The position numbers and the translations under genes are program-made. Below the pieces are notes generated by a model. The model was not told where the DNA came from and searched no databases. It saw nothing but the letters and a program-made list of their open reading frames with translations. DNA of 64,000 nucleotides from Rhipicephalus microplus (lineage: Eukaryota > Arthropoda > Arachnida > Ixodida > Ixodidae): contig NC_134703.1 of NCBI RefSeq assembly GCF_043290135.1, positions 127,290,005 to 127,354,004 of the forward strand, in the 5' to 3' direction. Below are positions 1 through 12,125 of the stretch, piece after piece. Numbering within the stretch: position 1 is the stretch's first letter; each line of letters begins with the position of its first letter.

Positions 1-1029
1 AAGTAGCGCTATCGACCCCCCCCCCTCTCTTTTAAGTGTGTAATGCTGTTCCTGATGCGTTCGCCTAAGATGACTCGAAAGCGGAAACCATCTCCTCACT
101 CGAGAGCACTGAGACCGCACCCCCTTCCCCCCCCCCCCCAAAAAAAAAAATGTGGCACCTCACCTGGCTTACAGAAATGTCTCCGAGATCGACGCACCTC
201 TGGCCAAGCGACCATATGTGATGATGTCACAGATCCTGGAATTCTGTGACGTCATGGTGATGTCATCACATGATGCCTCTTGCATCATGTGAATGCGTGT
301 TGACGCCAATGGTTACTTTTCGAATTTGGTGAGGCATATGAGACTATCGCCCTAATAAAAGGACGAAAGCGGCTTGCTTGTATTCGGGCATGTAACGCTG
401 TTCACGAGTGAAAGTTCACGAACTTGACAGTATTGAAAAAATAAATGTTCTAAGCGGGGTAAGAATATGGCGGATCCCACTTCTCTATCGCCGCATATGA
501 CGTCCCAGTAATGCATTCTAGACAACTCGAGAATGTCAAGACATAAATGTCTACAAAAAACTGTTCCTTCCTTTTTCTGATTGTCCCTGTACCTCCATAG
601 TAGGGCATACTGCTTTAGAAGTCCGCGGCATTTGCACTGCCAAAGCGAATGCACACAGGCGTGCACCGATAAGTTCGCACTCCAGAATGACGTCATGGGG
701 TGCACAGTCGGCTACACCGCGTTTGGAGAATATTGACGAGCGCCTGAGCGTCGGAGAGTGTTTCTTCAGTCTGGGAGGTGATAAGCTACCGCGCTACGGT
801 CGTGTGGGTGGGGCCTTTCTGAAATTAAATTGTATACGGCCTTAGATATGACTGTATATGAGAGTTGTGACTGTATATGAGACTATACATGGAACTTGGA
901 AATGAATACATAAACGTTGGACATGCAGTGACCCCAGAGCCGTACCATGGGATGCAAGTAACTTGGAAAATAGGAATTAGGGGAAGCACAATCGGCAGAC
1001 ATTCTCAAGTCATCAATAGTGTTTCGCTC
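1..1029. other. Intergenic, no gene seen
   Basis: No reading frame here looks coding. The stretch contains a C-run followed by an A-run near 121-150 and a short hairpin at 266-292 with 11-bp perfect arms and a 5-nt loop. A TGACGTCA octamer (CRE/ATF-like) lies at about 247-254, but isolated octamers occur by chance and nothing else marks a promoter. Confidence 0.6.
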
Positions 1030-1260
1030 CCGTCCCTCAAGAGGAAGGTATAAACAGCTGCATCTTACCGGTACTTACGTACGGAGCAGAAACTTGGAGG
1101 CTTTTAAAAGGGGTTCATCTCTAATGTAGGACGACGCCACGAGCAATGGAAAGGAAAATGATTGGTGGAATCCTGAGGGACAAGGAGAGAGTGGGTGAGG
1201 AAACTAGCGGGTGTTAAGCACATCATAGTAGAAATCAAGGAGAAATGGACGGGGACAAAA
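1030..1260 (+). mobile_element. RTE-type LINE remnant, RT C-terminal part
   Basis: Read on the plus strand from 1065, the sequence encodes LPVLTYGAETWRL. After a shift it encodes RAMERKMIGGILRDKER. This pair of motifs is typical of the region just after the reverse transcriptase core in RTE-like LINEs that are abundant in arthropod genomes. The two pieces are in different frames and separated by stops, so this is a decayed 3' fragment. No 5' part and no target duplication could be found. The clade assignment rests on motif recognition only. Confidence 0.6.
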
Positions 1261-1465
1261 CAGTTAGTGCATAGGCAACGTAATTGTTGATCATTAAGAA
1301 AAGCATACTATATTCCAAGAAAAAACAAACGCGTGAGAAGGAGAAAGGAATTTAGTTCGGCAAATCAGATTAATCATTTCGCGGGTACACAGCACCAGCA
1401 ATCACAAGGCTGGTTCGATTGCTTGCACAAGGGGGAGGCCTTTGCCATGCAGTAGGCGCAGTCCG

Positions 1466-1525
1466 GCTGATGATGATAATGATGATGATGATAGTGGTGG
1501 TGGTGTGGTGATGATGATGATGGTT
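1466..1525. repeat. Imperfect trinucleotide repeat (GAT/GTG)
   Basis: About 60 bp of tandem GAT, then GTG, then GAT triplets. The minus-strand translation would be histidine-rich, but the surrounding frame shows no other sign of being a gene, so this is treated as a simple repeat. Confidence 0.8.
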
Positions 1526-1846
1526 TCAACCAAGTAACCTTTCCTGGACCAGCCTTCTTCTTTTTGTTGCCTTTTAGGCCATAATCGGAAGCATACCGTT
1601 CCTTTGCTTTCATATAGTTAGCTTAACCCATCCCCCTCCGGCATGATCAGTTTCGAACTTGATTTACCGATCTATAGACCTTTGCATCAGGCGAGGAGGT
1701 CCGATCTGGCAACCAATGCATTCCTGCTATCTGGCATGCGGGCGACGGCTTGGAGCGTGTGTGTCGATGCTGGTATCTGTGGCGTTATCGAGCGATTTGC
1801 CGTGTATTAAGCCGACCTGTGGATTTTGTTTTTCTTCATTGCTATG

Positions 1847-2181
1847 ATGGTCAAGAATCGGTCATCAGGGAACTACTGCGCTGTTTTGGGGTGCAGTAAC
1901 AACTACAGCAAAAGGAAGCTCCTGTCGGAATAAATATGCCATGTGCATCACCAGACGCCGAGTATTTGTGGCTGTGGACTCCTCAAGTTGCATCGCTCGT
2001 CGAAGAGGAGCAGCGGCTTCTATGGCTTGAATACTTAAACAGAAAAAACTTTGTACCTTCCACGGATACTCGGGTATGTTCAGAGCACTTCTTCTCAGGC
2101 GAACGGAACGCAATAACTTCGACACCGATGCTCAACCTCGGCTATGAACGGAAGGTACGCCGCCAACAGCTTTTCCAATGA
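1847..2181 (+). pseudogene. Broken THAP zinc-finger domain
   Basis: An ATG at 1847 opens a 28-codon frame that includes NYCAVLGCSNNYSKRK, matching the first half of a THAP domain (C-x4-C). It ends at TAA (1931-1933). The second half continues in another frame, with RLLWLEYLNRKNFVPSTDTR followed by VCSEHF, the conserved tryptophan region and the C-x2-H ligands. Known THAP domains are about 80-90 residues and bind DNA through a C2CH zinc site; they occur in host regulators and in P-element-type transposases. Here one stop plus a frame change separate the metal-ligand pairs, so the domain cannot be made from one continuous frame. A short intron could in principle join the halves, but I see no convincing splice pair. 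The frame ends at 2181 with no recognisable downstream domain. Confidence 0.55.
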
Positions 2182-3470
2182 TGACACTATTTCCCCGATA
2201 AACAGCTCCACGTTACATTCCTCTCTATCGCAGGTCAAAGTACCGGGGCACCGAGAGTCACACAAATATCGCGATAAAAAAAGTACATAAAAAGGCGATG
2301 CGCAGACACGTCAGCGTCGTTTGATGTAAGAGCTGTATTGAATTGCACACCTGTAAAAGCAAGCGAGCGAGTAAGATACGGTCACTCCTTCAGAGCTGAG
2401 AAACAATTTAGACAACAGTTAGTGCGCAGTTAACAAAGACCGCCAGTGCCGCGAGATAGAGATGAACCACTATACACTTCACCGCACGGCTTTATGCAAG
2501 AGCGGTAGCCGATGCGACGGCGTGGCGTAAAGAAATATTGTTAGAAAAGCGCATGACGACCGCTCAAGAAATGTATTCACTATGCTCTCGAAGAGCTGTT
2601 GCTCATTCTGGAAAAGACCTGAAAATACTGCGCATTCTTTAAGCAGATAGGCGGCGCATCAATAGAGGCAGACTCGTGCGCTGCGCTGTATAATAAAACA
2701 CTTGACCCTTAACGACTTGAATTTTGTCGGAACGTCTCATAGACTCGTTTTCTAAAGAATCTGCATCACTTCTGTCAGAATTCACCACTTGAAAACTAAA
2801 ACGGAACGATATAACCACAGCCGCCCTCCTACCTTCTGTGCGAACAGGGAGCTTCCCGCATGCCAGGTGGGTTGCCAGACCAGAAAAGGGCTGCCCGCTA
2901 ACAGGATGGCAGCGCCCGCGAAAAAAAAATCGTCTGTAGATATAATTTTTCGGTACATGTTTAACATCTATACTGCTGCTCGAGAAATGGGGAAGAGATG
3001 CTCGTGCGTTACTTTTATAATCTGCAGGTAATTTTGGCTCCGTACTTTATTATTGCGTACATTTCTGAGTTTTTAATATGCGCAAATGCTTTTGAATGCA
3101 AAGTCACAGATTTTCATTGCAAGTATTAGAAACACAAGGTGGCGAATCCATATGATGCATATGTACAATGCGATAGAAGAAATAGCAAATGACGGATCAT
3201 TTCTCGGACTCTGCGTCGTCTGGTTCTGTAGAAATAATAAACAACTGTCTTGAAACGCACATTGCGACAGCAGCTCTGGTCAGTTTGCGTCAGTCACGCC
3301 ATTTTTTATAACGTTATCGCATACGCGAGCCATGCTTTCAGAGGCCAACTCATCTCCATCGTTCGAGGCCTCGCGAAATGGTCATGCGCGTGGTAATACC
3401 TCATCCGTTTTAACAAAGCGGATATACCCCGTCCATTTTTCCCTTTCAACGGCCGTGATACAGCGTCAGA
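2182..3470. other. Intergenic, no gene seen
   Basis: No coding frame, repeat or RNA gene is recognisable. Short open frames on both strands overlap one another and carry no domain motif. Confidence 0.6.
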
Positions 3471-4250
3471 AACGCATATCAGACAGCGTGGTCTGAATGG
3501 GTTGAGCTGGCAGGGTTGAAATAAATATCAAGAAATAAACTGAAGAGAGAGAGAGAGCTAAGTAAAACATCAGCGGGGCGCGAGCCCCACTCCGTCTTCA
3601 CGGAATAAGAAACATCGTATACCTCTGCCTTCATGACACGTCTGCATCCCACGGCGAAGAGTACGTACGTGCGGATGCCCCGAATCCGCACGGAGGCAGC
3701 GTTTGTTCGTGCGTTCGTACCTGTGCGCAAGCGCCGTTCGACGCACAGCACGAGAAAGAAGAGAGACTGTCTTATGAGAAAACCTGGCTCCCATCGCGCG
3801 CGATCGGTCATGAGGCTTGTCTTCGCGGCGTGTACCTCAATGTCTGATCCATCATGGCGGGGTGGATACCGGTCTGGGCCGCGCCGCAAATAGTAGTCGG
3901 CTGCGCTGCGCCTGACAACAGCTCGATCACTGACGAAGGTGGGTCACCTCCACCCCCTGCCTGTCTAGCGAGAACCTTTGAGAGTCGGCTGCCGACCAAT
4001 CGGCCCCGCGCGGATCCATCACATCGCGCGGCCGGGAGTTTGTGCCTGCCGCCGCCAGGGGCCGCGCCAATCGACGGCTGGGCGTTCGCCAGAGCGAAGA
4101 CTTTATTACGCGCCGACGACGCGCGAAACGCGAGGGGCGGTGATAGGCTGTGGAACTCGGCAACAGCGGTCTTGGGCCGTTCCCCGAGGACGAAGGGTGG
4201 TGGAAACAAGCGAGAAGGCATAATATGCTCATGTCGGGTATAAAAATGCT
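3471..4250. other. GC-rich, CpG-rich stretch of unknown role
   Basis: Compared with the surrounding AT-leaning DNA this stretch is clearly richer in G, C and CpG, especially 3850-4150. As a result many overlapping open frames of 60-137 codons appear on both strands. None shows a recognisable domain, and frames open at once on both strands are best explained by base composition. It could be a promoter-associated CpG region or a GC-rich repeat. Confidence 0.35.
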
Positions 4251-4919
4251 TTCCTCAAACTGGAATAATGGTAACTTAAGCCGGTGTTGCTTCCTCTGTG
4301 CCACCGTTGGTTATGGACCATATTGTCTGCTCTGTGTTTCAAGAGACTCACTGAGTAGTCTTGCATAATTAATGTCACTGAGGAGGACTGTAACCACCAA
4401 TAGTGGACTTCAATTTGCCGGTTGTTCCAAATACATACAAATGTAACGTATGTGCTGTCAATGGTTGGTCTATTTATCTCGTCTCTAGCGTTCTTAAAGG
4501 CTATAGATCTACTGACATTAAGATATCAAGGCCCGTTCGTAAAAACATTTATGCTAGCATTTGTTATTAGATAATACGTTTGCCCATCTTGATTCTGGAC
4601 GTATTCTAGCTTAGCTGGTATGGCTACGAGCCACGAGCACGGGTGAAAACTTTTTCGAAATAAAACTTTCCTGAATTCGGCCCCAGAAATTTCTTGGAGT
4701 TGAAACGATGCCACGACTGCTGTGTAATACACATCATGACACATAAAAAAGCCTTATTTATGTAGACTTTCAAATGAAACTAGTGTGACTTCGTTTTTAA
4801 TTACTCTCGTTTAGGGAAGAAACAGCCAATGTTGTTGCGCTGAACACGACTTCTTAGTTGCTCCAACAAGTCCATAACAGCGTGGGCATCACTTGTTTCA
4901 TAAAGACACACATACACCA

Positions 4920-4921
<2 letters not shown>
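4251..4921. other. Intergenic, no gene seen
   Basis: AT-leaning sequence with no recognisable gene, repeat or RNA. Confidence 0.6.
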
Positions 4922-5016
<95 letters not shown>

Positions 5017-5042
5017 AGAGAGAGAGAAAGAGAGAGAGAGAG
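4922..5042. repeat. (TA)n microsatellite with a (GA)n tail
   Basis: About 90 bp of pure TA dinucleotides followed by an interrupted GA tract to about 5042. Self-complementary TA tracts can extrude as cruciforms. Length may be unreliable because such arrays assemble poorly. Confidence 0.95.
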
Positions 5043-7740
5043 CATTAGGGATTTTGAGTGGTTTCCGACGTAAGAAATAAAGAAAAAACACTTTGCACTG
5101 AAATCACCTTCAGTGATTGCAGAGGTGATATTCGCATATAAAGTACTTATATACTGCATAATCTCTTGTTCAGATGTTACTTGATCTAGCACATTATCTT
5201 TGCAAACATTGTCCCCATAGTGTTCACTCAGTAAGTAAGAAAAAAAGCACGACAGGCGCAAAGGCAATGAGCTCAATCGTACATGCACTTAAGGATAACA
5301 GGTATACTACATGCTATAGGATATACGCGGGAAATGGACGGGGGAGTTTGAAATTTAGGAGACAGACAGATGCAGCGAGCTCACATTGAACGTTAAATGT
5401 CACGTTGAGTCACTTTTGCGCAGCATACACAAGGTGGCTGGTTCATCCGGATAAACACAGAACGCCACTTTAAGTGTCAAAACGCCACAAAAGCTGATCA
5501 GGAAGCACCTTATTAAATAATGAGCCGACCATTATTTTTTCGACATATATGTACACTGAAAAGTATTTGCAGTGATAATGTTTTAACATAACACATTCTT
5601 CGGCATTTCGTAATAATAAATTCTATGCCGCATTGAAAAGGTCGACCTAACGACATTCCGTTGAAACATCAAAATATCGTATATATAGGAGTCAAATGCC
5701 ACTTTGTATGCAAGCGGTGTTGCTAAAAGAAAGAGAGGAGAAAATAGGGCAAAATGACTGCCATTACGAAATGATCTCAGGCGCACATAATGGATCCCAC
5801 GCCAATAACAAACTCTCTTGAAAGCTCTGAGAATTCACGAGCAATAATGTATTGGTTTGTTGAAAGAAAAATTAACGTTGGCACCTCATGCTCTCGTTAA
5901 ACAATCTAAGGTTCGGCTGATAACATCTATGAACCTCGCCGCGTTTCATTTTCCCTGCCCCGTTCGTGCATTACGATAGGTCGCCCGAGGCATGTCGCTG
6001 ATTCGTCGTCGCAATAGATTCGTTTATGAACGAGAGGGCTGGGAAGGACGAAAGAAAGAAATGAATCAGCCGTTCAGGCCTCTTGAATTCATGATGGATC
6101 AGGTATGAGACGGGTAAACAGGGGGCTTTCGATCAATGTCAATATTTCCGCGCCAGCTTTCTCTCTGAGGCCATGAGACGGTGCTAACCCCTCGTCGCTG
6201 ATCGGGGTGTCGCACGGGCGACACTTCGGCGCTCACAAGAAGAGAACAAAAAAAAAGCGCAAACCTATGGAATTCTCAGTTTAGAAGAAAAAAAAAGGGA
6301 CGCGATACACGGAAATAAAAAGTTGAACTGGTGGTGATACTGTCGAGTTATATAAAAAAATTAAAAAACGGGAAGATCGGATTCACGTACGTACAGCGAT
6401 TCGACAAAACGGTGACACACGAAAAGCGCGGATCGAGGCAGTCATTCGTCAAATTCAAAGTCACGGGGGATCGGCTTGCCTGCGGATAAAGTAAAGACAA
6501 GAAAGAAAAGAAAACTTGGGTGGGGGGGCTGACAGCGTTTGAAGAGTTGTGAGAAGTTTGTAAAAAGACGTATACCAAAAGATCCCTGGTTCGATCGAAA
6601 AGACGAGACTATAGTTACACTCTTGGGATGATCTCCTCCGAAGGAAGACGGGATAAAAAAGAAAAGTCTGGCCTTAAACGGGGAAGAGAAAGGCATCGTT
6701 CTGTCGGCGGATTCTTTGAGAGAACTCGGGGTCTTGTTTATTGTGTGAGCGGGATCTGGGCCCAGATCGCGTTGTCCGCGTGTGTGTGCGTAAGGAGGGA
6801 AAGAAAAGGAAAGAAAATGGGATAAGGGCGAGAAAAGGAAAGAAGAGCTGCAGTGAGGTGAGAGATGGGACGGAAGGCCACTATGATTGAACAGGGCCGC
6901 TCAATCACAGGCGCCACCATCGTCGTCCATGGACGTAGCCGAGACACCGCCAGACGGCGTTGCCCTTACAGGGAAAGAAAGGACTCGTCATGACTCTTGC
7001 CGTAAGGAAGATAGGGAGAAAAAGGCCTTATATAGGATGCCCCAGATCGGGTCGTTCGTGCCCCCCAGTCTATACCCATAGCGCTATCGTGTTACCGCTT
7101 CCTTGTCGGGAGCTGACGCCACCGCCGTGCCTCGCGTGTCAAGTTGCGGCCCAGTTCCTTTTGGGATTGTATACTCCTCATGGGGATGTGTGTATGTGGA
7201 GCAGAACAATCGCGTGTGAGCTTTGCGACAGATTGGTCAGCTGTCCTGCTTACTTGAACTTGTTTAATCATTGCAAGAATCGTATACCTTATGACAACGG
7301 GAATGAAGGAAAAGAAGCTGTGTTACTATCCGTCACTTCAATGGACTCTCTATCAATTATCAAAGCCTGCACTTCTGTTCCTCTACTCACGAAGCAGTAT
7401 AATTTATTAGTGTTGTTCAAAGGCGCAACTATATGTCAGGAATACGAGTGAAAATTTCATCACTCACTGTGGTCGGTCAATATAAGAAAGATTCATTTCT
7501 GCTGTCGGCTTTCTATACTAAGATGCTGATTTCCAGCCACCCAAACAAACTTTGCTTCGTTTTGCCGTTCATATCAGTGGCGAACTTGCGCTTCGCCTTG
7601 GCCTTTCAAAAGTCAATGCACTGCACCTCGAATGTCCAGGGTCTAAAAAAATAATGTGGCAAGCTCCAATATGAACGTCCGGTAGATTCTTATAACTGCT
7701 TCTTTTCTGTTAGCGTCGTTGGGAAATGTGCATTGGCGGC
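5043..7740. other. Intergenic, no gene seen
   Basis: No recognisable coding sequence. From about 6620 to 7080 the plus strand is purine-rich with more CpG, and short frames open there, but none has a domain or a convincing splice context. A run of A then G lies just beyond, at about 7744-7771. Confidence 0.5.
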
Positions 7741-7870
7741 AACAAAAAAAAAAAAAATTGGGGGGGGGGGGACCCTTCAGCTTTGCCTTTAATAGTTCAA
7801 CGCGATAGCGAAATCCGGCCCCTGGTGCGTCTTTCAACCACTAAGTGCATAGTTACTAATATGTTTTGTT

Positions 7871-7967
7871 ACACACACACACACGCACACACACGCACAC
7901 ACACACACGCGCGCACACACACGCACACACACACTCACACACACACACGCGCGCGCGCGCACGCACG

Positions 7968-8049
<82 letters not shown>

Positions 8050-8088
8050 CGCGCGCACGCACGCACGCACACACACGCACACACACAC

Positions 8089-8123
<35 letters not shown>

Positions 8124-8278
8124 CACACGTGTGCGCGCACGCACGCACGCACGCACACGCGCGCACACACACACGCACACACACACATGCGCGCGCACGC
8201 ACGCACGCGCACACACACACACACACGTGTGCGCGCACGCACACACACACACACACACAAACGCGCGCGCGTGCAAGA
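7871..8278. repeat. Compound (CA)n/(CG)n array, about 400 bp
   Basis: An almost unbroken alternating pyrimidine-purine tract in which CACA blocks are interrupted by CGCG and GCAC blocks. Alternating CA/CG is the sequence type known to favour left-handed Z-DNA. The Thr/His/Arg-rich and Cys/Val-rich open frames across it are artefacts of a stop-free simple repeat. Confidence 0.95.
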
Positions 8279-8390
8279 GCGACGTATCGATAGTATATGA
8301 TGCAGTGACTGTGTAGTGTAGCCACTTCCCTCTGCTAAAATGGCACTTTGCTGTAGTCGAGACACGTTTTTCACAATGTCTTACAGATGG

Positions 8391-8429
8391 CACACACACA
8401 CACACACACGCGCACGCACGCGCACACAC
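8391..8429. repeat. Short (CA)n tract
   Basis: A CA-rich tract with CGCACG interruptions of the same type as the larger array about 110 bp upstream. It probably shares its origin. Confidence 0.85.
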
Positions 8430-8597
8430 GAATGCTAATTACATACATGTTTTTGATCTAAAGCAAGAGTTGCATCGCCTCCAAGATGCACGCCGCGCGC
8501 TCACTATTTCGGACAATGCCTTTCAGATGACAGCCCATTATCTAGCGTTTGCTGTTTTCTAGATCAACGCCTCTGGAAAGGCATATGTTTTCCGCTA

Positions 8598-8860
8598 CAC
8601 AGTAAAAATTTTTACACCCAGAAGGGTGTAAATGAGCTTGTCCCGTGGACGACACCCTAAGGGTGTTAATTCAGCACCTTCCAAAAAGGGTGCTTTACCA
8701 TGCACCCTTAGAATAGGGTGTACATGTAAAAAAACTGTAGGGTGTTAAAAAAACACCCTTAAGAAAGGGTGCCTTCGATGTCCATCACTTTTTTAGCACC
8801 CTCTGAGGAGGGGTGCGAGAAGGGTGCACAAGGGTGTTGAGCGCCCATGGCAGGGGTGGC
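8598..8860. repeat. Left terminal repeat block, CACCC/GGGTG units
   Basis: After the terminal motif, at least eight short units of the form ACACCCT or AGGGTGT or AGGGTGC occur in both orientations within about 230 bp. Several form small palindromes such as ACACCCTAAGGGTGT near 8671. The right end has the same structure in mirror image. Confidence 0.7.
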
Positions 8861-9225
8861 GACTACTGCCACCAATAGATATCAGCATGCACTGATTAAA
8901 CACTACTTGAAGAAAGTGGTCCTGTTTATCGATGGTGCACCACCTGTCGAGCTCCATTCATTGCGTGTGGGCAAAAATATAAACGCGTACAATCGTGTAT
9001 GAACTTGTGCTGGATCTATATATACTTCAGTGTATATGCATAATGTGCGTTACAGAAAATGAAGCCTTGCTGCCCTTGCATATTGCGTTTATTTAATAGG
9101 CAAATAAAACATAAACTTTTCTTCTGCCACACAACTTTTTCACCAGATATACGTTCATGTATACGTACACTACACATGCAACACCTCAAATGTTTATTAT
9201 ATTCTTTCAGTTTCACTTTATTGAC

Positions 9226-9640
9226 AATTCTTTGTAACATACAATTACACTGGTTTCAGTTTAGTATACTGCTTCAATACATAGAGACTACAAATGAAAT
9301 ACACGCTAATATATCCCTATAATTCTTTCAGCTATCTACAATCCCAGTGGTTTCCAGTTTAATACTCCTTCATGTACACAATCGGTTAATAGGAATGAAA
9401 TACAGGCAAATATATACTTATGATTCTTTCAAATAAATACAATCACCATGATTTCACTATATACGCCTTCATGTACACAATCGTTCCCAAGAAGTGATGC
9501 ACACACAAATATATATGGATAGTGTTTTCAAATGTATACAATCACAGTGGTTTAAGCTTTGTATTCCTGGATGTATAACAATTGGTTATGAGAAATGATG
9601 TACGTGCAATCATATACGGGTTTTCGCACATATAACTTTA
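9226..9640. repeat. Diverged tandem repeat, ~100-bp unit, about four copies
   Basis: Units begin near 9226, 9321, 9423 and 9522, giving spacings of 95-101 bp. Each contains an ATTCTTTCA-like start, then TACAATCACAGTGGTTT or a variant, then CATGTACACAATCG or a variant, then AAATGAAATACA or a variant. Copies differ at many positions, so the array is old. No open frame spans it. Confidence 0.7.
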
Positions 9641-10069
9641 GCGAATACTTAAGAAACCAATACAATGATCAGAAACACAATATGCTAAAAACGAACACAA
9701 AACTGAGTCAGGACACACAAAAAACAAAAGAGGTAATGCATAATTATGGCTAATGACACAGCTGGGTCACTTTATGCCAAATGTCCCAGCCATTTTGGCA
9801 ACCATCTCAAATGTATTCGAAAAACTCGTGCTGCATTTAAAATAGTGAACTTCTGGAATATTTAGGAGAGGAAAAATATTTGGTCACGTGGCTGCCTTCT
9901 GAACTTTCTGGAATGCCGTCTAGGTGTTGTATGTGAAAAATTTTATTTTAAAAGCACCGCTCCTTCTTTCCATACGAAACTCGGTCTACGTGTTACGTAA
10001 CAAGAGCTTAATTTGGGAGAGTTGGTTCATCGTGGTTGTGTGCTAGTCACAGCGTGACAGCTTTAGGAA

Positions 10070-10545
10070 GAGACAGAAAGGACAGGAAAGAGCACAGACT
10101 GTCAACTGAATTTAATGAATGTGCTACGAGCGCTTTTATACGGAGTACAAGAACCATGTTCATGCGCGACGACACGTGTGAGCACTACAAAATAACTTTA
10201 ACTGTGAAAAGAATACTCCCTCTCGGAAAGGATAAGTGAACATGTAGTGATGCACTGATCATTGGTTTACCTGATAAAAAATATTTCTACAAACGTTAAA
10301 TTGGCATTAAGTAAACCTATTCTAGTGACGAATGGGGCAAGATTGACTATTCCTGTTGCTGTTTAGTACACACACTTTTGAAAGCTTGCAAGGGGTGGAA
10401 AAGAACACGCTAATATCATATCTGCTGGCTATTTTTCTAGTTGTGAGACACGTGATGTGGTATAACATGCAAAGGTTTTGGTCATTGTTTTTTGTTGGTC
10501 CTGTCTTCTTTAACTTTACTTTCTGCAGGAGGGTTTTGCAAACGG
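10070..10545 (-). mobile_element. Penelope-like element fragment, minus copy
   Basis: Read on the minus strand this repeats parts of the plus-oriented copy at 10765-11450. About 10290-10545 matches 10770-11030, and 10070-10240 matches 11290-11450. The GIY-YIG segment that lies between those two blocks in the plus copy is missing here and replaced by about 50 bp, so this copy has an internal deletion. Head-to-head or tail-joined partial copies are a known habit of Penelope-like elements. Confidence 0.65.
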
Positions 10546-10764
10546 GTGTGAAGATTCTGTTGGGATACCCAGCATCTTTTAGTCTTTTAATCTGGTTTTT
10601 AAGCCTGACCTCACCCTTGTGCTAACATGACTTCTGAAGGGTGGCCTGAATACATGTGGTATCAATTCCTCTTTCTATTAATTTTGAATGCCCACTATCA
10701 AAAGGCAGAACATTCTTAGCACTCCTGGGCTGATAGCACCAGCCAATACCCCAACAGCATCATC

Positions 10765-11450
10765 ACACTTGTTTGCGAAACCCTCCTGCAGAAAGTAAAG
10801 TTAAAGGAAACAGGACCAAAAGAAAAAGAGAATGACCAATCACCTTTGCATGTCACATGGTACTACGTACATAAGGTGTCTCACAATTTTAGGAAAAGAG
10901 CCAGCAGATATGACATTGTTGTTTTCCACCCCTTGCAAGCTTTCAAAAGTGCATGTACTTACAGCAACAGGAATAGTCAATCTTGCACCATTCATCACTA
11001 GAATAGGTTTACTGAATGCCAATCTAATGTGTATGAGATACTGCTAACACATGGAAAAGTAAACATAGGACAAACTGGGCAATGCTTCAATGATCAAGCA
11101 AGACAGCATGCTTCAAATGTTAAGAAGGGCTATAGTAGTCTCATGGCCGGACACCGTAAAGAATGTAAGTGTAGTCCTAGGTTTCATAAAACACGGTTTT
11201 TGAAAAAAAAAGCAAGCAGAAAAATGAGAGATTTTAGAAACTCTTTATCAGGAAGGCCAAGGATCAATGCATCAGTACACCTTCACTTATCTTTTCCAAA
11301 AAAGAGTATTCTTTTCTCGGTTAAAATTATTTTGTCATGGTCACACATGTGTTGTTGCAGATGAGCCCTGGTCTTGTGCTCAGTATAAAAACGCTCGTAG
11401 CACCTTCAATAAAATTCAGTTGACAGCGCTCTTTCCTGTCCTTTTTGCGA
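10765..11450 (+). mobile_element. Penelope-like element fragment with GIY-YIG domain
   Basis: The plus strand encodes YYVHKVSHNFRKRASRYD (from 10861), the linker typically found after the RT in Penelope-like elements. After one in-frame stop (TAG near 10999) it continues in the same frame as VYEILLTHGKVNIGQTGQCF (from 11029). That matches the GIY-YIG endonuclease core, which nicks target DNA in these elements. A histidine/cysteine patch (HRKECKCSPRF) follows, as in related elements. The second half of the signature reads NIG rather than YIG, and the upstream RT core is absent, so the copy is 5'-truncated and non-functional. The 3' end contains AATAAAATTCAG and a CTCTTTCCTGTCCTTTTT motif shared with the minus copy. 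Confidence 0.75.
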
Positions 11451-12125
11451 TAAGATTTTTATTACAGAAAAGAATTTCATTTTCTTACAGTTTAGGTATA
11501 ATGATGAGTTTTCATTGTATCACAACATGGAGTAAATTGCATTTCAATACGGACAAAAATCACGATTTTGTGAAATTCGTGATATTTTTTCCTATATTTC
11601 AGCAGCTTGAGAGGTATAAAGATATTTTTTCCTGAGAATATACCTTCTGTGGAGTAAGTATTCACTGCTCAGATATTCATACAAAGTGCAATATTGCAAT
11701 AAAAAATGCAAACATAACAATTTTGGCTTTATTCTTGGAAGCGAATGTGGCAAAAAAATTGCACTATTATTATTGAGCTTCAAATACCTTACAGATGCAC
11801 ATTTACTTAACAGGTAGACCGAATCTGCTTTAGAAAAAATAAGCGGTAGTTTTAAAACAAAATTTTCCACAAACAGCACACAGACGGCATTATGCCAGCA
11901 AGTTATGAGCCAGCCACATGAACAAAACTTTTTTTCTCGCTGAAGTATTCTAGCAGTTCACTGTTTTCAACGAAGTAAGTCAGCACATTTTTTTTTTTTC
12001 AAATACAATTCAGATGGTCGCCAAAGTGGCTGGGACGTTTGGCATGGAATGGTCCAGCTATATTTAAGCAAAATAATTTACACAAATAACAATATTTGTT
12101 CATCTACCATGAACACATTAGAAAA

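Larger units (their letters stand above)
9760..12058. repeat. Outer inverted repeat enclosing the Penelope pair
   Basis: The sequence at about 9760-10015 is repeated in inverse at about 11805-12058. Shared blocks include TGCCAAAYGTCCCAGCCA, then WTGCCGTCTAGGTGTTGTATGTG or its diverged form, then CTCGGTCTACGTGTTA or its diverged form. Identity is roughly three quarters by eye. Between the arms lies a second, inner inverted pair derived from a Penelope-like element, giving a nested palindromic structure about 2.3 kb long. Confidence 0.65.

Noticed and set aside
3479..4304. Several overlapping frames of 74-137 codons on both strands
   Set aside because: Explained by high G+C content. Both strands are open at once and no domain, start context or splice site supports any one of them.
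7726..8429. Long open frames of 144-196 codons on both strands rich in Thr/His/Arg or Cys/Val
   Set aside because: They are translations of the CA/CG microsatellite, which has no stop codons in most frames.
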